Assembly: GCA_023433705.1 (NCBI GenBank)
Contig: JAEYUC010000073.1
Span: 1 to 64,000, forward strand
Source of the DNA: Pseudomonadota bacterium
Lineage (GTDB): Bacteria; Pseudomonadota; Gammaproteobacteria; Steroidobacterales; Steroidobacteraceae
Reading direction: 5' to 3'
Length of the DNA: 64,000 nucleotides
Below, piece after piece: positions 28,907-38,644 of the stretch. Position 1 is the first letter of the stretch. Each line of letters begins with the position of its first letter. Made by a program: the position numbers and the translations under genes. The notes under the pieces were generated by a model, which worked only from the letters and a program-made list of their open reading frames with translations, was not told the origin of the DNA and searched no databases.

Positions 28907-29605
28907 ATGAACCTTCCCCTCTCCGCCACCGAAATCGAAATGATCCTGAGGCTCGTGGCCGCGCTCGGCGCGGGCGCGTGCATCGGCTACGAGCGTTCGT
29001 TCCACGGCCGTCCCGCGGGACTGCGCACGCACGTGCTGGTCTGCCTCGCCTCCTCGCTGCTCATGCTCGTGACCGTGTACGAAGACGAGTGGGTGCGCGG
29101 CAGCTCCGAGGTGCGTCTCGACCCGACGCGCATGGCCCAGGGCATCATGACCGGCATCGGCTTCCTCGGCGCGGGCGTCATCGTCAAGGAAGGCCTCAAC
29201 GTGCGCGGCCTGACCACCGCGGCGTCCATCTGGATCACCGCCGCGATCGGCGTCATCGCGGGCGTCGGTCTCTATCTACCGTTGGCCGTCTCGGTCGTGC
29301 TCACGCTCGCGGTGCTCTCGTTGTTCCGCTGGATCGAGTTGCGCGTGCCCACGCAGTCCTACTTCAACTTCGACGTGAAGTACGCCAAGGACGGCACGTT
29401 GTCGGAGAACGACATGCGCGCGCTGATCAAGCAACACGCATTCACGATCGCGAACTTCAGTTACCGGCTCGAGACCGAGGGCCGCGTGCTCCGGCACAGC
29501 ATGACGTTGCAGACGACGGATCGCACCTCGGCTTCGCGGCTCGCGCACACTTTGAAGGAAAATCCGACCGTTCTCGAATTCAAACTCTCTCCCACGGGAG
29601 ACTGA
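28907..29605 (+). CDS. MgtC/SapB-family membrane protein
   Basis: A 232-residue inner-membrane protein. The N-terminal 140 residues have four to five membrane segments and the family signature GAGACIGYERSFHGRPAGLR followed by GIGFLGAGVIVKEG. The C-terminal 90 residues are a soluble ACT-like domain, as in MgtC proper. Homologues influence magnesium homeostasis and, in pathogens, survival in macrophages by acting on the F-ATPase; the role in this organism is not known. Confidence 0.9.
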   Translation: MNLPLSATEIEMILRLVAALGAGACIGYERSFHGRPAGLRTHVLVCLASSLLMLVTVYEDEWVRGSSEVRLDPTRMAQGIMTGIGFLGAGVIVKEGLNVRGLTTAASIWITAAIGVIAGVGLYLPLAVSVVLTLAVLSLFRWIELRVPTQSYFNFDVKYAKDGTLSENDMRALIKQHAFTIANFSYRLETEGRVLRHSMTLQTTDRTSASRLAHTLKENPTVLEFKLSPTGD

Positions 29606-29634
29606 GAGGCGCCGCGTGGCGCGACGATGAAATC

Positions 29635-30120
29635 ATGAACAGGAAACCACTACTCACGTCATTGACCGCCGCCCTCGCGTTGATCGGTTGCCAGACCGCG
29701 GGCACCGGCTCCGGCAGCGTCAGCGGCTCGCGCGATGCGGTGAACTTCACCTGGCAGAGCACCGACAGCATTTCCGGGAACATCGCGGCGACGCTCGGCG
29801 CCGGCCGCGTGTTCAACGGCACGTATTTCCAGATCACGAGCGAGACACGCGTCGACCGGCTCGATCCGCTCTGGACCGGCTGGGGCCGCCCGAGCCGCCG
29901 CGGCTCCTGGCGCTACTGGGCCTACGAGTCGCGCTCGGAACTGGTCAGGACATACACCGGCCAGGTGCTCGCGAACATGCGCGCCGAGGACGGCGAATAC
30001 ATGCGCTGCAATTTCACGCTGATCAGTCCGTCGCGCGGCCTGATGGGCGGCGGAGTCGGTACCTGCCAGCTGTCGGAGTCGGAACAGGAGATCAACGCGG
30101 AGTTTCCGCGCCAGCCCTAG
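29635..30120 (+). CDS. Hypothetical lipoprotein
   Basis: A 161-residue protein with a lipoprotein signal peptide: MNRKPLLTSLTAALALIGC, giving the lipobox LIGC at residue 19. The mature part is Gly/Ser-rich at first and then contains beta-like segments with two further cysteines. No family is recognised. It starts 29 bp after the MgtC-like gene and is followed 24 bp later by another small membrane protein, so the three may be co-transcribed. Confidence 0.65.
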   Translation: MNRKPLLTSLTAALALIGCQTAGTGSGSVSGSRDAVNFTWQSTDSISGNIAATLGAGRVFNGTYFQITSETRVDRLDPLWTGWGRPSRRGSWRYWAYESRSELVRTYTGQVLANMRAEDGEYMRCNFTLISPSRGLMGGGVGTCQLSESEQEINAEFPRQP

Positions 30121-30144
30121 CTACCCGGCCAGGCGACACACCCG

Positions 30145-30579
30145 ATGGAGAAATCGATTCGCGTCGTGAGCGGCATCGCCGCGCTCGCCTGGCTCGCCTC
30201 GTGGTTCCTGCCGGTTGCGACCGGCGTACCAGGATGGCTCGCCTTCCGATACGCATTGGAGCCGGTGTGGAATTCGGAGGGGCAGCAGTGGACGGACGCG
30301 GGCCCGTGGCTCCTGAGTGCGCTCACCAACGTGGCGTTTCCCGCGCTGGTCGTGCTCGTCTGGCGCGACGCGGTGACTCGACCGGGACTCTTCATCCGCG
30401 TGGTCATCGCCTGCTTCATCCTCAACCTTTACTGGATCGTGCAGGCCGTCCGCGAGAACAAGGCGGACCAGCTCCTGGTCGGCTACTACTCCTGGCTCGC
30501 GGCCTTCGCGCTGCTGCTGATCAGCGGCGTTTTAATCCATCGAACATCGAAAAGACCCAGGGCCGGCAGGCCAGCATGA
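30145..30579 (+). CDS. Small polytopic membrane protein
   Basis: A 144-residue hypothetical protein with about four membrane segments (near residues 8-30, 55-75, 82-104 and 112-132) and a short basic C-terminal tail. No family is recognised. Its last 59 bases overlap the 3' end of the convergent XRE regulator gene, so transcription of one reads into the antisense of the other. Confidence 0.6.
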   Translation: MEKSIRVVSGIAALAWLASWFLPVATGVPGWLAFRYALEPVWNSEGQQWTDAGPWLLSALTNVAFPALVVLVWRDAVTRPGLFIRVVIACFILNLYWIVQAVRENKADQLLVGYYSWLAAFALLLISGVLIHRTSKRPRAGRPA

Positions 30580-31258
30580 CCGCGACGGCACGTTTCTCGC
30601 GCCGCGGAAGGTGACGGTCGAGATCCGCGAGTTCGTTGAAATCGGCTGAAAGCCGCGCGAGTTTGCGTTGCAGGACCTGTCGCGATGCTTCCGAAAGCTC
30701 CGCCGTGCGGAACAGCAGGGTCTCGTCCGCCGCGAGAAAGCCGGAACGCATGAACTCCTCGCGTACCTGCTGCTCGTAGGTGCGCCGGATCGGTCCGTCC
30801 TCGCGCCAGGAGATCGGCGCCTGCACGCGCAGGCGCGCGCCGAGCCGCGCGCGCAGCTCGACGAGGTGCAGGTTGTCGAGCTTCACGAGCCAGCGGCGCA
30901 GCAGCCGATCGTCGGCGCCGAGCTCGCTCGCCACCTCGCGCGGCGTGTGCCCGTTGGTCAGCAGATAGAAGCAGGCGAGTAGCTGGGGATCGGCGGCCAG
31001 CGCGGATTCCTGCGCGGCGGTCAACGTGCTCGAGGTCTCCGCCGGCGCCGCCGACACCGGCCGCACGAGCTCTTCCATCGAAAGGCCGGCGGCCTCGCAG
31101 ATCCGCTCGAGCCGCGGCAGGCTCAAACTACCGCGCGACAGGATGCGTTTGACGGAGGGTTCGCTCAGCGAGATTCGCTTGGCGAGCATCGCGTAGGTGA
31201 TGCCGCGCGAACGCAGCCCGCGCTTGAGCGCCAGGATTATTCTCGTCGTTTCTCCCAT
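30521..31258 (-). CDS. XRE-family transcriptional regulator with C-terminal sensor region
   Basis: A 245-residue protein. Residues 8-65 form a Cro/C1 helix-turn-helix (LRSRGITYAMLAKRISLSEP, then SVKRILSRGSLSLPRLERIC). The remaining 170 residues, helical with a second possible HTH (TPREVASELGADDRLLRRWL), match an uncharacterised C-terminal region seen in single-gene regulators. The ATG at 31258 is preferred to one 24 codons upstream because the HTH starts right after it. It is divergent from the FAD oxidase gene across 114 bp and may regulate it. Confidence 0.8.
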   Translation of the reverse strand: MGETTRIILALKRGLRSRGITYAMLAKRISLSEPSVKRILSRGSLSLPRLERICEAAGLSMEELVRPVSAAPAETSSTLTAAQESALAADPQLLACFYLLTNGHTPREVASELGADDRLLRRWLVKLDNLHLVELRARLGARLRVQAPISWREDGPIRRTYEQQVREEFMRSGFLAADETLLFRTAELSEASRQVLQRKLARLSADFNELADLDRHLPRREKRAVAVMLACRPWVFSMFDGLKRR

Positions 31259-31372
31259 GCCCGCGGATTCTCCCGCCAATTCCCGTGGATTGCAGCCGGA
31301 CCGTGGGTATCGTAATCCGATACTGGTCATTCGGGTATTGCCTTACGTCCCTGGTCGGGCGAGCTTCGCGCC

Positions 31373-32800
31373 ATGCACGCGAAGTTGCAGGCGATCAGGA
31401 AGAGCGTCCTGCCGAAGTGGGTCAACGACACGCATTCGGCCCTCAACCGCACCCCCGTCGCGAAGGTGCTCGAGCCGCGGCGCGTGGGACACGTGGTCGA
31501 CGCGGTGTTGCAGGCCCGGGCGCGCGGCGAGCCGCTCGCGATCGCGGGGGCGCGCCACGCCATGGGCGGTCAGCAGTTCCTGTCCGGCGGCACGCTGCTC
31601 GACATGCGCCAGCTCTCGAGCGTGCGCTGGTTCGACCGCGGCGACGCGCTGCTGGAAGTCGAGGCCGGCATCACCTGGCCCGACGTCATCCGGGGTTATC
31701 TCGCGCTGCAGCGCGGACCCGGGCGCGCGTACGGCATCCGCCAGAAGCAGACGGGCGCGGACCGCCTGACGATCGGCGGCGCGGTTTCCGCGAACATCCA
31801 TGGCCGCGGTCTCGCCGCGCAACCGTTCGTCGCCGATCTCGAAGGGCTCGAAGTGGTGACCCCGACGGGCGACGTCGTGCGCTGCAGTCGCACCGAGAAC
31901 GACGAGTTGTTCCGGCACGTCGTCGGCGGGTACGGGTTGTTCGGCGTCGTGACTGCCGCGACGTTGCGGCTCGTGCCGCGCGTCAAGGTCGAGCGCCGCG
32001 TCGCCCGCCTCGATATCGACGACCTCATCGAGGCCTTCGACGAACGCATCGCCACGGGTCACCTGTACGGCGACTTCCAGTTCGCGACCGCGCCCGACAG
32101 CCGCGAATTCCTGCGCACGGGCGTGTTGTCGAGTTACCGCCCCGTCCCGCCCGACGCGCCGATTCCCGACAACCAGCGACGGCTCTCCCAGAGCGACTGG
32201 AACGAACTACTGGCCCTCGCCCACAAGGACAAGCGCGCGGCGTTCCGACGCTTCACCGAGTTCTACCTGGCGACCCACGGCCAGCTCTACTGGAGCGATA
32301 CACACCAGCTCAATCTTTATCTCGAGGACTACCACGGCGCGCTCGATCACCGCCTCGGCGCCGCGGTGCGCGGCAGCGAGATGATCACCGAGCTCTACGT
32401 GCCGCGCGCCGACCTCACGCGTTTCATGGACGACGTGCGGCGCGATTTCAGCACCAACGACGTCGACTTCATCTACGGGACCATCCGGCTCATCGAGGCG
32501 GAACGCGAAACCGCACTGCCCTGGGCGCGTCACGGCTGGGCCTGCGTGATCTTCAACCTGCACATCGATCATCACGCGCACCACATCGAACGCGCCGCCG
32601 GGCACTTCAGCCGCCTCATCGATCACGCGCTGCGATACGGCGGCAGCTATTTCCTGACCTATCACCGCTTCGCGAGCGCGGCGCAGGTCTTGGCGGCCCA
32701 TCCGGACATTCGCCGATTTCTCGAGACGAAGCGCAGGCTGGATCCCGCCGGCGTTTTCCAGAGCGACTGGTACCGCCACCTCGAGGGCCTGCTCGCATGA
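31373..32800 (+). CDS. FAD-binding (PCMH-type) oxidase
   Basis: A 475-residue flavoprotein of the vanillyl-alcohol oxidase/FAD-linked oxidase superfamily. The FAD-binding half has AIAGARHAMGGQQFLSGGT, then the pyrophosphate-contacting LTIGGAVSANIHGRG and HVVGGYGLFGVVTAATL. The C-terminal end FLETKRRLDPAGVFQSDW is the usual substrate-domain signature of aldonolactone and related oxidases. There is no signal peptide. A small membrane protein gene overlaps its stop by four bases (ATGA), suggesting it is held at the membrane. The substrate, perhaps a sugar lactone or alcohol, is not predictable. Confidence 0.82.
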   Translation: MHAKLQAIRKSVLPKWVNDTHSALNRTPVAKVLEPRRVGHVVDAVLQARARGEPLAIAGARHAMGGQQFLSGGTLLDMRQLSSVRWFDRGDALLEVEAGITWPDVIRGYLALQRGPGRAYGIRQKQTGADRLTIGGAVSANIHGRGLAAQPFVADLEGLEVVTPTGDVVRCSRTENDELFRHVVGGYGLFGVVTAATLRLVPRVKVERRVARLDIDDLIEAFDERIATGHLYGDFQFATAPDSREFLRTGVLSSYRPVPPDAPIPDNQRRLSQSDWNELLALAHKDKRAAFRRFTEFYLATHGQLYWSDTHQLNLYLEDYHGALDHRLGAAVRGSEMITELYVPRADLTRFMDDVRRDFSTNDVDFIYGTIRLIEAERETALPWARHGWACVIFNLHIDHHAHHIERAAGHFSRLIDHALRYGGSYFLTYHRFASAAQVLAAHPDIRRFLETKRRLDPAGVFQSDWYRHLEGLLA

Positions 32801-33288
32801 AGCGCTTCACGGCGCGCCGCTGCGGCGCGGCGGTGTTGCTGTGGAGCTGCATCGCACTGTTCGCCGCGCGCGTGATCGGTCAGATCGAAGTGCTGCTGCT
32901 CGCGCCGGCATGGCTGCCGGAGATGGACGCGTGGTACTCGGGATTGCTCCCCTATCCAGTGCTGCTGCCGTTGCAGATCCTCATCCTCATGATCATGTCG
33001 GTGGTGGCCTGGAACCGGCGCATCCGCACGGGTTGCTTCGCCCGCGCGCATCCGCGCGTCGCGCGGGGACTACGCGCATTCGCACTGGTGTATTTCGCCG
33101 CGATGGCCGCGCGGCTTGCGATCCAGGGCATGGAACACGCCATCCCGATCGCATTCCACTGGGTGCTCGCGTTGTTCGTGCTGGTGAGCGCGCGTGCGGC
33201 GCCCGCGGTACACGCCGGGTACGAGGAGGCCGACGACGTGCCGTACGGTGACGTACCTCCCCTTCCGCAACCGTTGGTATACCGATAG
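32797..33288 (+). CDS. Membrane protein coupled to the FAD oxidase
   Basis: A 163-residue protein with about four membrane segments (near residues 10-30, 47-70, 93-112 and 118-136) and a Pro-rich C-terminal tail (YGDVPPLPQPLVYR). The ATG overlaps the stop of the upstream oxidase in an ATGA, a typical sign of coupled translation, so it may anchor the oxidase or receive its electrons; no haem-binding histidine pair is evident. No family is recognised. Confidence 0.65.
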   Translation: MKRFTARRCGAAVLLWSCIALFAARVIGQIEVLLLAPAWLPEMDAWYSGLLPYPVLLPLQILILMIMSVVAWNRRIRTGCFARAHPRVARGLRAFALVYFAAMAARLAIQGMEHAIPIAFHWVLALFVLVSARAAPAVHAGYEEADDVPYGDVPPLPQPLVYR

Positions 33289-33383
33289 TTCGGCGAGGCA
33301 TGTAACATGCCGGCCGGGTGGTTCGCCGCCGGCGAAACAGGTTCATGCGATGGTCGGGCCGCCACGCAGGAGCCATCGCATCC

Positions 33384-34754
33384 GTGAGTCGAAAAAATCC
33401 GCGGCAGGAAATGTCGCAAGCCCAGCGCCTGGCGGAGCGCGCCTTCGCCACCCTCGAACGATTCATCCGCATCGAAGCCTTCAGCGGCATCGTGTTGCTG
33501 ATCGCCGCCGTGGGTGCGCTGGCCTGGGCCAATTCGCCCTGGGCGCACGGTTACCACGCGCTCTGGCATACGCCGTTCACGATCGGAATCGGCAGCTACC
33601 AGTTCACCGAGTCCCTGCATTTCCTGATCAACGACGGACTGATGACGATCTTCTTCCTGGTCGTCGGAATGGAGATCCGCCGCGAGATCCATGAAGGCGC
33701 GTTGAGCAACCTGCGCCAGGCGGGATTGCCCGTGCTGGCGGCCGCGGGCGGGGTCGTCGTTCCCGCTCTGATCTATGTGGCCCTGAATCTCGATCCGGTC
33801 CGGCTTCACGGCTGGGCCGTTCCGACGGCCACCGACATCGCGTTTGCCGTGGGAGTGCTCGCCCTGCTTGGCAAGGGAATTCCGGGGAACATCCGGGTGC
33901 TGCTGCTGGCGCTCGCCATCATCGACGACATCATCGCCGTCCTGATCATCGCGTTCTTCTACTCCGGCGGCCTCGACTACAGCGGCTTCGCGATCATGGC
34001 GCTGGGACTCGCGATGGTCCTCGGCCTGCAGAAGATCGGGATCGGCTCAGCGTATGCCTATGTACTGCCCGGCGCGATCGCCTGGATCGGATTGCTGAAG
34101 TCCGGCGCACATCCGACGCTTTCCGGCGTCGTCCTTGGTCTGATGACTCCGGTGGTATCGGCGCACATGCGCGAGCGGCCCGTCGAAATCCTGCGCCGCA
34201 TCGCCAACGAAGTGTTCGGCCGCGAGGAGTTGGTCGACGCGCACCGGCACGAGCATTCCCTGAGAGAACTCAGGCTCGCGCAGCGTGAATTGCTGCCACC
34301 CGCCGTGCGCGTGCAGATGGCGCTGCATCCCTGGGTCGCGTTCGGAATCATGCCGATCTTCGCGCTGGCCAATGCCGGCGTGAGCCTGGGCGGCGTCGAC
34401 CTATCTACCGGCGGGGCGCAGTGGGTACTGCTGGGAGTGGCGGTCGCGCTGGTGGTCGGCAAACCGCTCGGCGTCGTCAGCGTGAGCTGGCTCGCGGTGC
34501 GAGCCGGCCTTTGCCGCTTGCCGCCCGGCGTCAACTGGAGCGGGATCTGCCTCATGGGCCTGCTGGCCGGCATCGGATTCACGATGTCCATCTTCATCGC
34601 GATGCTCGCGTTCAGCGACGATAACCTGCTCGGCGCGGCGAAACTCGGCGTGCTGCTGGGATCGTTCGTCGCGGCGGTGCTGGGGCTCGGCTGGGGCGTC
34701 GTCCTCGCCAGGCGCCTGCGTTCGACGCCCGGCAATACTTCCGAAGGCACTTGA
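33384..34754 (+). CDS. nhaA: Na+/H+ antiporter NhaA
   Basis: Electrogenic sodium/proton antiporter of the inner membrane, about 456 residues with twelve expected membrane segments. The conserved VPTATDIAFAVGVL and AIIDDIIAVLIIAFFYS carry the three aspartates used for ion binding and transport in NhaA. The start is uncertain: a GTG at 33384 has a GGAG upstream; an ATG at 33411 begins nearer the usual N-terminus. A second NhaA, fused to a thioredoxin-like domain, is encoded at 59913-61745. It converges on hutH. Confidence 0.93.
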   Translation: MSRKNPRQEMSQAQRLAERAFATLERFIRIEAFSGIVLLIAAVGALAWANSPWAHGYHALWHTPFTIGIGSYQFTESLHFLINDGLMTIFFLVVGMEIRREIHEGALSNLRQAGLPVLAAAGGVVVPALIYVALNLDPVRLHGWAVPTATDIAFAVGVLALLGKGIPGNIRVLLLALAIIDDIIAVLIIAFFYSGGLDYSGFAIMALGLAMVLGLQKIGIGSAYAYVLPGAIAWIGLLKSGAHPTLSGVVLGLMTPVVSAHMRERPVEILRRIANEVFGREELVDAHRHEHSLRELRLAQRELLPPAVRVQMALHPWVAFGIMPIFALANAGVSLGGVDLSTGGAQWVLLGVAVALVVGKPLGVVSVSWLAVRAGLCRLPPGVNWSGICLMGLLAGIGFTMSIFIAMLAFSDDNLLGAAKLGVLLGSFVAAVLGLGWGVVLARRLRSTPGNTSEGT

Positions 34755-34776
34755 CCGCCGGAAGGCGCCCGACCAA

Positions 34777-36285
34777 CTAGTCGAGAACCGGGCAGTGCGC
34801 GGCGATCACGCCGTCCTTCACCGCCTGGGTGATCGCCGCGATATCGGGAGCGAGATAACGATCGATGTCGTAGTGCGGCACACGCGCGCGGATTTCGCGC
34901 ATCACGGCCTGCAATCTCACGGACGTCACCACCGGCGCGCGCAGGTCGACACCCTGCGCGGCGGCCAGCAATTCGATGCCGAGTATCGTCGCCGTATTGT
35001 CGACGAGGTCGGAGAGCTTGCGCGCCGCGAACGTGGCCATCGAAACGTGATCCTCCTGGTTCGCGGAAGTCGGCAGCGAGTCCACGCTCGCCGGGTGCGC
35101 GAGTAGTTTGTTCTCGGAGGCGAGCGCGGCGGCGGTCACGTGCGCGATCATGAAGCCCGAATTCACGCCGCCATCCTTGACCAGAAATGGCGGCAGGCCC
35201 GACAACGTGGCGTCGATGAGCAGCGCGATGCGCCGCTCGGCCAATGCACCGATCTCCGCCACCGCCAGCGCGAGATTGTCCGCCGCGAATGCGACGGGTT
35301 CGGCGTGAAAGTTGCCGCCGGACAGGACTTCGCCGGTATCCGCGAATACGAGGGGATTGTCCGAAACGCCATTCGCCTCGCGCAGCAACACGGCGCGCGC
35401 GGCCTCGATCTGGTCGAAACACGCGCCCATCACCTGCGGCTGACAGCGCAGTGAATACGGATCCTGCACCTTGCCGCAGTCGCGGTGACTCGAATTGATC
35501 GGGCTCTCCTCGAGCAGCTTGCGATACGCGGCCGCGACGGCGATCTGCCCGGGATGGCCGCGCAGCCCGTGGATGCGCGCATCGAAGGGACTCGCCGAGC
35601 CTTCCGCCGCGTCGACCGACAGGGCGCCCGCCACGATGCCCGTACGCAGCAGGTTGTCGATCGCGATGAGGTTACACACCGCGAGCGCGGTGGAGGTCTG
35701 CGTGCCGTTGAGCAGCGCGAGCCCCTCTTTGGCGGCGAGCGTGAGGCGGCCGAGCCCCGCGCGCTTCAACCCGTCGTCTGCCGACAGGATCTCGCCGCGG
35801 CATTCGACTTCGCCCACGCCTAACAATACGGCCGCGAGGTGCGCGAGCGGCGCGAGATCTCCGCTCGCGCCGACCGAGCCTTTCGACGGCACGCGCGGCA
35901 GCACGTCGGCGTTGTAAAGCGCGAGCAGCGCGTCGACGAGCTCGCGCCGGACGCCAGAGAAACCCTGGGCGAGCGCGGCGATCTTGAGCGCCAGCATGAG
36001 CCGCACCACCGGCGCGGGCAGCGGATCGCCGACTCCGACCGCGTGGGACAACACGAGGTTGCGCTGCAGAAGTTCGAGCTGATCGTTCGGGATGTGGGTT
36101 TGCGCCAGACGGCCGAACCCGGTGTTGACGCCGTAGGCCGGCTCGCCGCGCGCCACGATTTGCGCCACGGCGGCAGAACCGCGGCCGATGGCGGCATAGG
36201 CGTCGGCCGTGACCGACAGCCGGACACCGCCGCATGACAAATCGCGCAATGTGGCGAAATTCAGGGAATTGCCGATCTCCAACAT
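34777..36285 (-). CDS. hutH: Histidine ammonia-lyase
   Basis: Converts L-histidine to trans-urocanate and ammonia. The 502-residue protein has the Ala-Ser-Gly triad that forms the MIO cofactor (KGSVGASGDLAPL, residues 140-142), an NTGFG near residue 54, LLNGTQTSTALA and the C-terminal QEDHVSMATFAARKL. None of the other hut genes (urocanase, imidazolonepropionase) is in the window, so the enzyme is either part of a dispersed pathway or a lyase with another role; phenylalanine- or tyrosine-specific lyases share the fold. The ATG at 36285 is taken, two codons inside the longest frame's start region. Confidence 0.88.
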   Translation of the reverse strand: MLEIGNSLNFATLRDLSCGGVRLSVTADAYAAIGRGSAAVAQIVARGEPAYGVNTGFGRLAQTHIPNDQLELLQRNLVLSHAVGVGDPLPAPVVRLMLALKIAALAQGFSGVRRELVDALLALYNADVLPRVPSKGSVGASGDLAPLAHLAAVLLGVGEVECRGEILSADDGLKRAGLGRLTLAAKEGLALLNGTQTSTALAVCNLIAIDNLLRTGIVAGALSVDAAEGSASPFDARIHGLRGHPGQIAVAAAYRKLLEESPINSSHRDCGKVQDPYSLRCQPQVMGACFDQIEAARAVLLREANGVSDNPLVFADTGEVLSGGNFHAEPVAFAADNLALAVAEIGALAERRIALLIDATLSGLPPFLVKDGGVNSGFMIAHVTAAALASENKLLAHPASVDSLPTSANQEDHVSMATFAARKLSDLVDNTATILGIELLAAAQGVDLRAPVVTSVRLQAVMREIRARVPHYDIDRYLAPDIAAITQAVKDGVIAAHCPVLD

Positions 36286-36369
36286 GCCGGCATGATGCCC
36301 CAACCCCGGTCTGAAGTGATCAGCACGAACCCGCTAGAATGCTTTCCTCTCCTCTGCCTGGTCCTCGCC

Positions 36370-38607
36370 ATGAGATTTCCGCGCCTGGTTGCCCCGGCGA
36401 TTGTCTATGCCTTGATCGTTTCCCTGAGCGCCTGTAGCACACACATGAAACAAACTCCCGCCGCCGCAATTTCGCCGCCCGGTTCGTCGGCCAGCTCCTC
36501 GGCAAGGCTGGTCGCCGACAAAACCGTCGCGACCGCCGCGCTGCAACCGCCCGTGGCGTCCAAGAGGCCGCATGCGGTCGAGTCCCCCAACGGCACGCGC
36601 ACGGACGAGTACTACTGGCTGCGCGACGACTCGCGCGCGAATCCCGAGATGCTCGCGTACGTAAACGCCGAGAACACGTACGCCGACGCGATGCTTGCGC
36701 ACACGAAGCCTCTGCAGGAAACGATATACAAGGAAATCGTCGGCCGCCTGCGCCAGGACGATGCGACCGTGCCGTACCTGATGAACGGCTACTGGTACTA
36801 CAAGCGATTCGAAACCGGCGGCGAATACCCTATCTACGCGCGTCGCAAGGGCAGCAAGGATGCACCCGAGGAAATCCTGCTGAACCTCAACGAGCTCGCG
36901 AAGGGGCACGACTTCTACGAGGTCGGCGAAATCGCGATCAGCCCCGACAGCAACCTGCTCGCCTACGCGGTCGATACGATCGGCCGCCGCCAGTACGTCG
37001 TGCGGGTGCTGGATCTCACTACTCGCGAGGATCTGTCGATCGCGCTGTCGAACGTCGAGAACAACGTCATCTGGGCGGGCGACAACAAGACGTTCTTCTA
37101 CATCGAGAAGAATCCGGACACCTTGCTCGGCTTCCGGGTGCGCAGCCATCGCATCGACAGCCCCAACCTCAACGACGTCGCGGCGGATCCGGTCGTCTGG
37201 ACGCAGGACGACGAGAGCTTCTACACGCAGCTCCTGCGCACCAAGGACGAGCAATTCCTGCTGATCCACACGCAGAGCACCGTGTCGACCGAGGTCTGGT
37301 ACGCGGATGCGAACAGCCCGGACCCCCGGTTCAGGCTGTTCCTGCCGCGCGAGCGCGACCACGAATACCAGGTCGAACACGCGAATGGCCGCTGGATCGT
37401 GCGCACCAACTGGCAGGCGAAGAACTTCCGGCTGGTCGAGGTGCCGCGCGGCGCCGAAGGCGATCGCACGAAGTGGCGCGACGTCGTCGCGCATCGCGAC
37501 GATGCGTTCATCGACGCGTTCGACGTGTCGAAGAAGTTCCTGACCGTGGAGGAACACTCCGGCGGACTGCGCAAGTTGCGCATCCGGCCGTGGGAGCCGG
37601 GCAAGGCGGACGTGCTCGTGACGGCCGACGAGCCCAGCTACACGATGATGCTCGACGTGAACCGCGAGTTCGACAACGACACGCTGCGCTACACGTACAC
37701 CTCGCTCGTGACGCCGCGCACCACGTACGACTATCACTTCAGCACCGGGGAACGCGAGCTGCTCAAGCGCGAGGCCGTGCTCGGCGGGTACGACCCGGCA
37801 AACTACTCGACCGAGTTCGCCACGGCGACGGCGCGCGACGGCACGAAGGTGCCGGTGTCCATCGTGTACCGCAAGGGCACGCCGCGCAACGGCACGGCGC
37901 CGCTGCTGCAGATCGGCTACGGCTCGTACGGTTCCTCGTACGATCCCGAGTTCAATTACATGCCCGCGTCGCTGCTCGATCGCGGTTTCGTCGTGGCCAT
38001 CGCGCACATCCGCGGCGGCCAGGAGATGGGCCGCGCGTGGTACGAGAGCGGCAAGCTGCTCAACAAGAAGAACACGTTCACGGACTTCATCGACGTGACG
38101 CGCTGGCTGGTGGCCAACAAATACGCGGACCCCAGGCGCACGTTCGCCACCGGACGCTCCGCGGGCGGCCTGCTGATGGGCGCGATCGCGAACATGGCGC
38201 CGCGGGACTATCGCGGCATCGTGGCCGGCGTGCCCTTCGTCGACGTGGTCACGACGATGCTCGACGAGAGCATCCCGCTCACCACGAACGAGTTCGACGA
38301 GTGGGGCAATCCGAAAGAGAAGAAGTACTACGACTACATGCTTTCGTATTCGCCGTACGATCAGCTCAGTGCGCAGGATTATCCGGCGATGTACGTGCAT
38401 TCGGGACTGTGGGACAGCCAGGTGCAATACTTCGAGCCGACCAAGTACGTCGCACGCTTGCGCGCGCGGCGCACGGGTGACAGCCTCATCGTGCTGCGCA
38501 CGAACATGGAGGCCGGCCACGGCGGCAAATCCGGCAGGTTCCAGAAGTACCGCGAGTACGCGGAGCAGTACGCCTTCATCCTCGACCAGGCCGGCATGAA
38601 GAAATAG
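36370..38607 (+). CDS. S9A prolyl oligopeptidase/oligopeptidase B-like lipoprotein
   Basis: A 745-residue serine peptidase. The N-terminus MRFPRLVAPAIVYALIVSLS then AC gives a lipobox, so it is an envelope lipoprotein. After a 60-residue linker come the propeller domain (starting RTDEYYWLRDDSR) and the catalytic domain with GRSAGGLLMGAIA (Ser), SGLWDSQVQYFEP (Asp) and EAGHGGKSGR (His). The motif pattern is nearer to oligopeptidase B, which cleaves after basic residues, than to true prolyl oligopeptidase. Its last codon and stop (AAA TAG) belong to a 43-nt repeat element that continues up to the mltA start. Confidence 0.9.
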   Translation: MRFPRLVAPAIVYALIVSLSACSTHMKQTPAAAISPPGSSASSSARLVADKTVATAALQPPVASKRPHAVESPNGTRTDEYYWLRDDSRANPEMLAYVNAENTYADAMLAHTKPLQETIYKEIVGRLRQDDATVPYLMNGYWYYKRFETGGEYPIYARRKGSKDAPEEILLNLNELAKGHDFYEVGEIAISPDSNLLAYAVDTIGRRQYVVRVLDLTTREDLSIALSNVENNVIWAGDNKTFFYIEKNPDTLLGFRVRSHRIDSPNLNDVAADPVVWTQDDESFYTQLLRTKDEQFLLIHTQSTVSTEVWYADANSPDPRFRLFLPRERDHEYQVEHANGRWIVRTNWQAKNFRLVEVPRGAEGDRTKWRDVVAHRDDAFIDAFDVSKKFLTVEEHSGGLRKLRIRPWEPGKADVLVTADEPSYTMMLDVNREFDNDTLRYTYTSLVTPRTTYDYHFSTGERELLKREAVLGGYDPANYSTEFATATARDGTKVPVSIVYRKGTPRNGTAPLLQIGYGSYGSSYDPEFNYMPASLLDRGFVVAIAHIRGGQEMGRAWYESGKLLNKKNTFTDFIDVTRWLVANKYADPRRTFATGRSAGGLLMGAIANMAPRDYRGIVAGVPFVDVVTTMLDESIPLTTNEFDEWGNPKEKKYYDYMLSYSPYDQLSAQDYPAMYVHSGLWDSQVQYFEPTKYVARLRARRTGDSLIVLRTNMEAGHGGKSGRFQKYREYAEQYAFILDQAGMKK

Positions 38608-38644
38608 GGACATTCCTCGTTTCCTGGAAAAAGGGGACAGACCT
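38602..38644 (+). repeat. 43-nt GGGGACA element (copy 2)
   Basis: AAATAGGGACATTCCTCGTT at the left and GGGGACAGACCT at the right; 43 nt long like the copies at 1888, 43791 and 53443. The left end supplies the final Lys codon and stop of the S9 peptidase gene. The right end supplies an AAGGGG and the first bases of the apparent mltA start codon. Confidence 0.85.

Noticed and set aside
34777..36285. A full histidine-utilisation operon around hutH
   Set aside because: Neighbours are nhaA and a peptidase; no hutU, hutI or hutC is present.
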